Assembly: GCA_945897545.1 (NCBI GenBank)
Contig: CAMDGJ010000065.1
Span: 1-12,482 of the forward strand
Length of the DNA: 12,482 nucleotides
Direction: 5' to 3'
Origin: Flavobacterium psychrophilum
Lineage (GTDB): Bacteria; Bacteroidota; Bacteroidia; Flavobacteriales; Flavobacteriaceae
Shown here: piece after piece, positions 1 through 6,255 of the stretch
How positions within the stretch are numbered: the stretch's first letter is position 1
How the letters are laid out: the number at the start of each line of letters is the position of its first letter
Program-made: the position numbers and the translations under genes
Notes under the pieces: generated by a model
Told to the model about the DNA's origin: nothing
What the model saw: the letters and a program-made list of their open reading frames with translations, nothing else
The model's database searches: none

Positions 1-62
1 ATAAAAAACTTCAAAAAAATACCATTAAATAAATGAAAACGTCAAGCTTGATAATTTTGCAT

Positions 63-92
63 AAAAAAACTCCTCAATTTCTTGAGGAGTTT
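63..92 (-). terminator. Intrinsic terminator of tRNA-Gln
   Basis: An 11-bp perfect stem (67-77 pairs with 82-92) closes a 4-nt loop. Read on the minus strand it is followed by a run of T (complement of the A run at 63-69). It begins 5 nt after the 3' end of the tRNA, as expected for a single-gene tRNA transcript. Confidence 0.85.
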
Positions 93-96
93 TGCG

Positions 97-167
97 TTGG
101 TCTACTAGGACTCGAACCTAGAAAGACTGCACCAAAAACAGTTGTGTTACCATTACACCATAGACCA
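97..167 (-). tRNA. tRNA-Gln (anticodon TTG)
   Basis: The reverse complement folds into a full cloverleaf. The 7-bp acceptor stem is TGGTCTA with TAGACCA, and the 4-bp D stem is GTGT with ACAC. The 5-bp anticodon stem is ACTGT with GCAGT (one T-G pair) and holds the 7-nt loop TTTTGGT, so the anticodon is TTG, which reads CAA and CAG glutamine codons. The T stem-loop is CTAGG-TTCGAGT-CCTAG. The discriminator base is A, and the 3' CCA is not encoded, so it must be added by tRNA nucleotidyltransferase. The gene is 71 nt, stands alone, and is flanked by its own promoter and terminator. Confidence 0.96.
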
Positions 168-190
168 ATTCCATTGCTGTTAAGCGAGTG

Positions 191-221
191 CAAATTTAGT
201 ACAATTTTTAGTTTCTACAAA
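191..221 (-). promoter_or_regulatory. Bacteroidota-type promoter of tRNA-Gln
   Basis: On the minus strand TTTG (complement of 218-221), a 19-nt spacer and TAAATTTG (complement of 191-198) match the TTTG-N19-TAnnTTTG consensus used by the Bacteroidota primary sigma factor. The predicted start is near 185, giving a 5' leader of roughly 18 nt before the mature tRNA. The full match and correct position make it one of the best-supported promoters here. Confidence 0.8.
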
Positions 222-280
222 TTTTTATTCCTTTTTATCAAAAAACTTTTAAATACGTATTTAGACTTTCTAAAAAACAC

Positions 281-313
281 AAACAATCTGCATATTAGGT
301 CAGATTGTTTTTT
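281..313 (+). terminator. Hairpin with T-run between divergent genes
   Basis: AAACAATCTG at 281-290 pairs perfectly with CAGATTGTTT at 301-310 across a 10-nt loop, and six T follow on the plus strand (308-313). The shape is that of an intrinsic terminator, but no plus-strand gene precedes it in the window. It sits between the divergent tRNA-Gln and the GT117 gene, about 90 nt before the latter's start. It could end a small RNA, act in the leader of the downstream gene, or stop antisense transcription. No plus-strand promoter is evident before it. Confidence 0.5.
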
Positions 314-400
314 GGAAATTTTTGTTACTGCTCGTGCCGTTACATAAAAAAAAACATTTTCTTTGTAGCGCAAAAAAAATTAAAAATTTACTATCTCAAT

Positions 401-3400
401 ATGGTGACATTCAATTTCAATAAATGGAATACAATTACTGGCTGGTGCGCATTTGCAATAGCTTTAATTACATACACGCTAACTGTTGAACCCACAATGA
501 GCTTTTGGGATTGTGGCGAATATATCGCCACTTCGGCAAAACTTGAGGTGGGACATCCGCCTGGAGCTCCACTATTTCAAATGATTGGCGCGTTTTTCGC
601 GATGTTCGCCATCGATGACAAACATATTGCCTTGATGGTAAATATGATGTCTGTTTTTTCGAGCGCATTTACTATATTATTTATGTTCTGGTCATCATCG
701 ATGATCTTGAAAAAAATAATTTCACAATATTCGCAAGTAAATAAAAACAATTCCATTGTAATTCTTGGCAGTTCTTTCGTGGGTGCTTTAGCTTATACTT
801 TTTCTGATAGTTTTTGGTCCAGCGCTGTGGAAGCCGAAGTTTACGCAATGGCATCTTTGTTTATCGCTTTACTTTTTTGGCTGGGTTTACGCTGGGAACA
901 AGATATGGATTCACCACGAGGCAATAAGTGGTTACTGATTATTTCGCTAGTGGTTGGACTTAGCTTTGGCGTCCATTTTATGGCATTATTAACCATTCCG
1001 GCCATAGGATTTCTATACTTTTTTAAACATTATAAGGAAGTCACGGTTAAAAATTTCATCCTTGCCAATGTTGTTGTTGTTGCTATATTACTTTTTATTT
1101 TTAAATTATTACTGCCATTAACGATGGCTTTCTTTGGTAAAACCGAAGTTTTTATGGTCAATAATTTAGGACTACCATTCGATTCTGGAACTATTTTCGT
1201 GGTGCTTCTGCTTATTGCTTTCTTTTATTTCAGTTTAAATTACACTCATAAAAAAGGCCTTGTTAAATACAATACTTTGATTCTATGCATTTTGTTTATC
1301 TTAATAGGCTTTTCCACTTGGATGATGTTGCCTATTCGTGCCAATGCAAATACCGTGATTAACGAAAACAAACCTTCGGATGCACGTGAAGTTTTAGCCT
1401 ACTACAATAGGGAACAATACGGTTCAAATCCATTGTTTTACGGACCACAATACACCGAAGCTTTTGCTGGTTTAGACAAAGACAATCCTTATCGTGATAA
1501 AGCTCCTAACTATGAAAGAAATTATAAAACTGGAAAATATAATATCGTAAATAATTTCAAAAATGCAGAACAAAATAGCGATGACGACCAAAAAACTATT
1601 TTGCCTCGATTGTGGAGTGCAGAAAATATCGAAAATTACATCAATTTTACCAATCCTCCAGCATTCAGATTAAATCCTGATTATCCATACGAAGACGATT
1701 TACAAAAATATGGTATTGATCCCAGCCAGCTTTCTGAGGAAGATTACAACAAAGCCATAGCTCAATTACAGGCTGAAATTGAAAAAATTGTGACAGAATT
1801 CCGACAAGCTTATACTCAAAAGCAAATTGACAATGAAGGTTATATTAAATTCCTGAAAAGTTATAGTGATTATTTAATTGTAGAAAAACCTGCAACTACG
1901 GACAATTTGCGTTTTATGGTGGAGTACCAATTTGGCTATATGTATTTCAGATATTTAATGTGGAATTTTGTTGGACGTCAAAACGACTTACAAGGCAGAT
2001 ATGATTATCAAGACGGAAATTGGCTTAGTGGAATTCCTTTTTTAGACGACCTGCATTTAGGCTCGCAACAAAATTTACCTTCGGATGTGTTGAATAATAA
2101 AGGGCGAAATGTGTATTTCTTTTTACCTCTAATTTTAGGACTCATTGGAATAATGTATCACGCCAGTAGAGATCGAAAAAGTTTCTTTGTGCTTCTGATT
2201 CTTTTCTTGTTTTTGGGAATTGCTTTAAAGATTTACCTCAACGAAAGACCTTTTGAACCTCGAGAAAGAGACTATGCTTTAGTAGGTTCTTTTTATGTAT
2301 TTGCTATTTGGATCGGTTTTGGAGTATATTCATTATATGAAAGTGCCCAAAAATATTTATCTCCACGAATAGCCGGACCCATAGTTATTGCTGGCAGCTT
2401 ATTAGCTGTTCCTCTCTTGATGGCTTTCCAAAACTGGGATGACCACGATCGTTCTGACAAATATACCGCTACAGCATTAGCAAAAGCGTATTTAAATTCT
2501 TGTGATCCTAATGCGATTTTATTTACCATTGGTGACAACGATACTTTTCCGCTTTGGTATGCCCAAGAAATTGAACATGTAAGAACTGATGTTAAAATCG
2601 TGAATACAAGTCTTTTTATGACGGATTGGTATATTGACCAAATGAAAAGCAAAACCTACGAATCTGATCCGTTGCCTATTTCATTTACACACAATGAATA
2701 TGTAGGTGATAAACTGGATTATGTTGCACATATTCAAAAAACAGATAGCCGTTGGGATATAAAAGACTTTATAAATTTTATAAAAAACCCAAATTCAACT
2801 GTTGAGATGCAGAATGGACAATCCATTCATTTTTATCCAACTAACAAAATTAGAATTCCTGTTGACAAGAACAGTATTATCAAGAATAAAGTAATGTCAT
2901 CAAAGTTCAACGACTCCATTGTACCGTACATAGATCTTGACATTAAAGGAAATGCATTGTACAAAAATAGATTAATGATGCTAGATGTTATAGCTAACAA
3001 TAATTGGAAAAGACCAATTTATTTTAGTCCTGGCGCATTTGATGATGAAGATTATTTATGGATGAAAAACTATCTGCAACTAGAAGGAATGATCTATAAA
3101 TTATTGCCAATACAAACAAAAATCGACAAAGACACCAACCCAATGGATATGGGCGGACTTGATGCTGATAAAATGTATTCTATTGTTATGAAATGGGATT
3201 GGGGCAACAGCGATGGAGACATTTATCACGATCCAGAAACCAGAAAAAACAGTATTTCTTATCGTTCAGTTTTGTCAAGACTAATGGATAAGTTGATTGC
3301 CGAAGGAAAACTAGACAAGGCGAAAAACGTCATTAACTTGGCCATTACAAAAATGCCAATTGAAAAATTCGGTTATTATTCTATGGTAGAACCTTTTGCG

Positions 3401-3673
3401 AAAGGTTATTATCAAGTTGGTGAAAAAGCAAAAGCTCAGCAACTTTTAATCAAGTTAATAGGCAAATACCAAGAAAATCTGAACTATTATGGCACTTTAC
3501 CATCTTCAGACCAAGTTGATTTAGCCGTTGATATTATTACCGATATTGAACGTTACAGAAGTTTATTGCAAGTAATGAAAGAAAGTGGCGACATCCAGTT
3601 TTACAATAAAAATAGAGCTCCTTTCAATACTTATATCAAAATATTTGACCGTTTTGGGAGAGATAGAGAATAA
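401..3673 (+). CDS. GT117-family (DUF2723) membrane glycosyltransferase-like protein
   Basis: A 1090-residue polytopic membrane protein of the DUF2723 family, classed as glycosyltransferase family 117, whose eukaryotic member TMEM260 is a protein O-mannosyltransferase. The first transmembrane helix (about 12-30) is followed by the family signature FWDCGEY (35-41) and GHPPGAPL (51-58). The acidic residues Asp37 and Glu40 in this first external loop are plausible catalytic or sugar-binding residues of a GT-C fold. Further hydrophobic helices run to about residue 310 and again around 575-680. Other conserved-looking stretches are RPFEPRERDY (616-625) and GDNDTFPLWY (711-720). The last 140 residues are helical and TPR-like. 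I chose ATG 401 because the frame's upstream extension (from 305) is low-complexity, runs through a terminator-like hairpin and lacks family sequence. A role in periplasmic protein O-glycosylation is inference; the bacterial substrate is not shown by the sequence. Confidence 0.88.
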   Translation: MVTFNFNKWNTITGWCAFAIALITYTLTVEPTMSFWDCGEYIATSAKLEVGHPPGAPLFQMIGAFFAMFAIDDKHIALMVNMMSVFSSAFTILFMFWSSSMILKKIISQYSQVNKNNSIVILGSSFVGALAYTFSDSFWSSAVEAEVYAMASLFIALLFWLGLRWEQDMDSPRGNKWLLIISLVVGLSFGVHFMALLTIPAIGFLYFFKHYKEVTVKNFILANVVVVAILLFIFKLLLPLTMAFFGKTEVFMVNNLGLPFDSGTIFVVLLLIAFFYFSLNYTHKKGLVKYNTLILCILFILIGFSTWMMLPIRANANTVINENKPSDAREVLAYYNREQYGSNPLFYGPQYTEAFAGLDKDNPYRDKAPNYERNYKTGKYNIVNNFKNAEQNSDDDQKTILPRLWSAENIENYINFTNPPAFRLNPDYPYEDDLQKYGIDPSQLSEEDYNKAIAQLQAEIEKIVTEFRQAYTQKQIDNEGYIKFLKSYSDYLIVEKPATTDNLRFMVEYQFGYMYFRYLMWNFVGRQNDLQGRYDYQDGNWLSGIPFLDDLHLGSQQNLPSDVLNNKGRNVYFFLPLILGLIGIMYHASRDRKSFFVLLILFLFLGIALKIYLNERPFEPRERDYALVGSFYVFAIWIGFGVYSLYESAQKYLSPRIAGPIVIAGSLLAVPLLMAFQNWDDHDRSDKYTATALAKAYLNSCDPNAILFTIGDNDTFPLWYAQEIEHVRTDVKIVNTSLFMTDWYIDQMKSKTYESDPLPISFTHNEYVGDKLDYVAHIQKTDSRWDIKDFINFIKNPNSTVEMQNGQSIHFYPTNKIRIPVDKNSIIKNKVMSSKFNDSIVPYIDLDIKGNALYKNRLMMLDVIANNNWKRPIYFSPGAFDDEDYLWMKNYLQLEGMIYKLLPIQTKIDKDTNPMDMGGLDADKMYSIVMKWDWGNSDGDIYHDPETRKNSISYRSVLSRLMDKLIAEGKLDKAKNVINLAITKMPIEKFGYYSMVEPFAKGYYQVGEKAKAQQLLIKLIGKYQENLNYYGTLPSSDQVDLAVDIITDIERYRSLLQVMKESGDIQFYNKNRAPFNTYIKIFDRFGRDRE

Positions 3674-3696
3674 ATATTTAAAAAGATGAAAATTAG

Positions 3697-3734
3697 AAAA
3701 TGTAGCGCTGTTGAAAAATGCCGCTACATTTTTT
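3697..3734 (+). terminator. Intrinsic terminator after the GT117 gene
   Basis: An 11-bp perfect stem (3697-3707 with 3722-3732), including TGTAGCG/CGCTACA, encloses a 14-nt loop and ends in six T (3729-3734). It starts 24 nt after the stop codon. It separates the GT117 gene from the deacetylase, which therefore probably has its own promoter. The A-run on the left arm would also allow some termination in the other direction. Confidence 0.85.
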
Positions 3735-3759
3735 ATTTCAATTGATAAAATCTTGAATT

Positions 3760-4410
3760 ATGAGTTTCTACTGGATAAAAACAAGCGCTCAAATCAAAAA
3801 AATATTCTCAAATTTTGTTTGGGATGTATCCAATTCAGAAAATAAAATCTACCTCAGTTTTGATGATGGCCCAACTCCTGAAATAACAGAATGGGTTCTC
3901 GAGGAATTAAAAAAGTACAACGCCAAAGCCACTTTTTTCTGCATTGGTCACAACATTGAAAAACATCCCGAAATTTTTGCAAAAGTAGCCAACGAAGGTC
4001 ATTCAATCGGGAATCACACCTTCAATCATTTAAACGGTTGGAAAACTTCTACTAAAGAATATTTAGAAAATGTGAATTTATGCGAATCTTCAATCCTCAA
4101 TCTAAAATCTACAATCTTAAATCTGCAACCTAAACTGTTCCGTCCGCCTTACGGCAAAATAAAACTATCGCAATCTAAAAAACTTCGCCAATTAGGCTAT
4201 AAGATAATAATGTGGGATGTTTTGAGTGCTGATTTTGACACTTCAATTTCTAAGGAAAAATGTTTCGATAATGTGATAAAAAATACGAAATCAGGAAGTA
4301 TAATCGTATTCCACGACAGTGTAAAAGCATTTCCGAACCTAGAATATTCTTTGCCTAAAGCATTAAAATATTGGGCATCAAAAGGATTTATTTTTGAAAG
4401 AATGGATTAA
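3760..4410 (+). CDS. Polysaccharide deacetylase family protein (NodB homology, CE4-type)
   Basis: A 216-residue single-domain protein that fits the CE4 metal-dependent deacetylase family, which removes N-acetyl groups from polymers such as peptidoglycan or chitin-like glycans. All five NodB motifs are present: SFDDGP (Asp35 base and Asp36 metal ligand), HTFNH (86-90, metal-binding His86 and His90), RPPYG (128-132), WDVLSADFD (152-160) and VFHDS with His185. The active site is therefore predicted intact. I see no clear signal peptide; the N-terminus is only weakly hydrophobic, so the location is uncertain. Between motifs 2 and 3 the coding sequence contains a heptanucleotide repeat tract, described separately. 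The stop codon overlaps that of the convergent thioredoxin-like gene by 3 nt. The true substrate cannot be told from sequence. Confidence 0.92.
   Translation: MSFYWIKTSAQIKKIFSNFVWDVSNSENKIYLSFDDGPTPEITEWVLEELKKYNAKATFFCIGHNIEKHPEIFAKVANEGHSIGNHTFNHLNGWKTSTKEYLENVNLCESSILNLKSTILNLQPKLFRPPYGKIKLSQSKKLRQLGYKIIMWDVLSADFDTSISKEKCFDNVIKNTKSGSIIVFHDSVKAFPNLEYSLPKALKYWASKGFIFERMD
4084..4132 (+). repeat. Seven degenerate heptanucleotide repeats inside the deacetylase gene
   Basis: Seven consecutive 7-nt units of the form (C/A/G)AATCTN fill this stretch: GAATCTT, CAATCCT, CAATCTA, AAATCTA, CAATCTT, AAATCTG, CAACCTA. They encode the repetitive peptide SSILNLKSTILNLQP in the segment between NodB motifs 2 and 3 (about residues 109-124), where family members vary. 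Similar AATCTA-type repeats occur between genes in Flavobacterium genomes, from memory, which suggests invasion of a coding region by an interspersed repeat. Three units make 21 nt, so only changes of three units keep the frame. Confidence 0.8.
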
Positions 4411-4703
4411 AGATGTTCCTGAACTAAACCAATTATGGTATTAGCGTCCAATTCACCGGATTGTCTCCAGATCATTTGACCTTCTTTATAAATCATTAAT
4501 GTGGGAAGTCCCTTGATACGAAGCGCATCAGCTAGTTCTTGATTTTTATCAACATCAATTTTTATTACTTTTGCCTTGTCTCCAAGAGCAGCGGCAACAT
4601 CTCTAATTACTGGATGCATCAATATAGATGATTCATTCCAATCTGTGTAAAAATCAATTAACACAGGAACTTGTGTGCTTATAAGTTCTCCAAATTTTGA
4701 CAT
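4407..4703 (-). CDS. Thioredoxin-fold protein lacking the CXXC active site
   Basis: A 98-residue protein with the layout of a classical thioredoxin: strand VPVLIDFYTDW (12-22), helix, strand KVIKIDVDK (45-53), the cis-proline loop GLPT (Pro67) and the end strand LMIYKEGQ. The redox motif WCGPC is replaced by W22-N-E-S-S26, so both cysteines are gone and disulfide exchange by the usual mechanism is not possible. It may act as a chaperone, a binding partner or a structural subunit; that is inference. No signal peptide is seen, so it is probably cytoplasmic. It lies 74 nt downstream of the metallophosphoesterase on the same strand and ends convergently with the deacetylase, their stop codons overlapping. 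The rest of the fold is well kept, which argues against decay. Confidence 0.9.
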   Translation of the reverse strand: MSKFGELISTQVPVLIDFYTDWNESSILMHPVIRDVAAALGDKAKVIKIDVDKNQELADALRIKGLPTLMIYKEGQMIWRQSGELDANTIIGLVQEHL

Positions 4704-4755
4704 AAAACCAACGAATTTAATTTTCTAAATCTATTGAAAAGAGCAATTTATTTTA

Positions 4756-4763
4756 CAAATGTA
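4756..4763 (-). promoter_or_regulatory. Candidate -7 element of the thioredoxin-like gene
   Basis: The minus strand reads TACATTTG, a full match to TAnnTTTG, about 53 nt before the ATG. No clear TTG lies at the expected -33 distance, so the evidence is half a promoter. If real, the thioredoxin-like gene can be transcribed separately from the metallophosphoesterase upstream. Confidence 0.45.
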
Positions 4764-4777
4764 GCATTTTAAACGAA

Positions 4778-6013
4778 TTAAGCCACATTCCTACCTTTTT
4801 TTAGTTCGAGGACAGTAATTTCAGGCATAATTCCTACTCTACCAGAATAAGCATGAAAGCCAAAACCGCGGTTGACGTATACATACCTGCCCATATTTTC
4901 ATATAAACCAGCCCATTGTTTGTAAATATACTGTATCGGACTCCATTTAATCACACCAGGGATTTCAATGCCAAATTGCATTCCATGGGTATGACCTGAC
5001 AATGTTAAATGAAAATTTTTATCATGATTTTTAACTTCGCGATCCCAATGACTTGGATCATGACTCATTAATATTTTAAAGTCTTCTTTTTTCAAATTAA
5101 CAGAAGCTAAATTAATATCCCCTACTTTCTTGAAATTATGTCCCCAATTCTCGACCCCAACTAAGGCAATTTTGTCAGTTCCTTTTTCGATAAAAGTATG
5201 CTCATTTAACATTAATTTGAAGTCAATTTTGCCATACAAATCCTTTATGGCTTGAAAATTCTCCTCTTTAGCAGCTTCTGATGGCCAAGTTACATATTCC
5301 CCATAATCATGATTCCCTAGCACCGAATATTTGCCATACTTATGTTCTTTGATTCTTTTGAAAGTGTCAATCCAAGGATGCATTTCTTTAGCATCTGTAT
5401 TTACAATATCTCCTGTAAATAAAATCATATCCGAATTTTGTTCATTTACCAAGTCTATGGCATAGTTTATTTTTTCAGGATTATCAAAACTTCCACTGTG
5501 AACATCAGATATCTGAGTAATGGTAAAACCATCAAATTCATTAGGTAAATCAGGAAAAAATATACGTTGTTTGATCACTTTGTAATTGTATTTCCCTATT
5601 GTCTCACCATATATTAAGGACAAAAACGGAATGGCCGCTAATCCTAATCCTATTTGACTGACAAACTTTCGTCTTGAAGAAAGAAAATCAACACTATCAT
5701 TATTTTTGACAAAATGATTTATCGAACCAAAACCAATTCGGAAAATGTCTTCGCCGAACAGCACCAAGGTCAAAATAATTTTAGGAATATAAATTAACAG
5801 AATCAAACCCATTGCTCGCATACTTTGACCTGTTTGACCTACTGAACGGTCAAATTGAGTAAAAGAATAAACTATAAAAGTTAAAAGTAAAGTACTTATA
5901 ATTAAATAGGAAATTAAAAAAGATTTTGATTTCACCACAGTCTTTAATGCTTGATAAGCATAGAGTTCAACAACAAAAAGGACTAGACACAGTATTAATA
6001 GACGTAAAATCAT
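4778..6013 (-). CDS. Membrane-anchored metallophosphoesterase
   Basis: A 411-residue protein with a calcineurin-like phosphoesterase domain in its C-terminal two thirds. The dinuclear-metal motifs occur in order: DVH (170-172), GD (Asp202), GNHD (233-236, with Asn234 and His235), SHD (His318) and GHTHG (His341, His343). Four hydrophobic segments cover roughly residues 1-95. An SRRKF motif at 113-117 then precedes a further hydrophobic stretch (about 121-135), resembling an internal twin-arginine segment, so the catalytic domain may face the periplasm. The family includes YkuE-type and UDP-diacylglucosamine hydrolase-like enzymes; the substrate here is unknown. I chose the ATG at 6013 over an in-frame TTG at 6034, because the TTG lies in a promoter-like TTATTTTG stretch. 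It is divergent from polA. Confidence 0.9.
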   Translation of the reverse strand: MILRLLILCLVLFVVELYAYQALKTVVKSKSFLISYLIISTLLLTFIVYSFTQFDRSVGQTGQSMRAMGLILLIYIPKIILTLVLFGEDIFRIGFGSINHFVKNNDSVDFLSSRRKFVSQIGLGLAAIPFLSLIYGETIGKYNYKVIKQRIFFPDLPNEFDGFTITQISDVHSGSFDNPEKINYAIDLVNEQNSDMILFTGDIVNTDAKEMHPWIDTFKRIKEHKYGKYSVLGNHDYGEYVTWPSEAAKEENFQAIKDLYGKIDFKLMLNEHTFIEKGTDKIALVGVENWGHNFKKVGDINLASVNLKKEDFKILMSHDPSHWDREVKNHDKNFHLTLSGHTHGMQFGIEIPGVIKWSPIQYIYKQWAGLYENMGRYVYVNRGFGFHAYSGRVGIMPEITVLELKKGRNVA

Positions 6014-6225
6014 TGAGATATAAATTTTTTGCAAAATAACAAATTAATTAGGTGAAACGAATTTTAATTAATTGAAATTTAACTAAAATTGTACTAAAAA
6101 AATTTCACATCCTGCTTTTAATATACGGGAAAAAAAAGTGATATGTAGCAATAATTCTAAAAAAAATCAAAGCGAATTGAATTGAAACTATCAAAAAAAC
6201 ATCTCGAAAAGTTTGAAACTTTCGC

Positions 6226-6233
6226 TACTTTTA
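6226..6233 (+). promoter_or_regulatory. Possible -7 element of polA
   Basis: TACTTTTA matches TAnnTTTG in seven of eight positions and lies 22 nt before the polA ATG, which would give a leader of about 16 nt. No TTG is found at the usual -33 distance, so support is modest. The 6014-6255 gap otherwise holds only AT-rich sequence between the divergent metallophosphoesterase and polA genes. Confidence 0.35.
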
Positions 6234-6255
6234 CCCTGTCAAAAAATATTGTATT

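Noticed and set aside
52..59. TAATTTTG as a plus-strand -7 element
   Set aside because: No -33 element is present, and the only thing downstream is the antisense of the tRNA. It is probably a chance match in AT-rich DNA.
33..347. Open frame of 104 codons on the plus strand
   Set aside because: It runs across the antisense strand of tRNA-Gln and its terminator, is low-complexity and has no recognisable family.
305..400. Longer start for the GT117 protein
   Set aside because: The extra 32 residues derive from a hairpin and A-runs, and lack family sequence. ATG 401 directly precedes the family-typical N-terminus.
2293..2652. Minus-strand open frame of 119 codons in the GT117 gene
   Set aside because: A shadow of a long coding gene with no family resemblance and no promoter.
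6014..6034. TTG start giving a 418-residue metallophosphoesterase
   Set aside because: The codon lies in a promoter-like TTATTTTG stretch, and an ATG follows 7 codons later.
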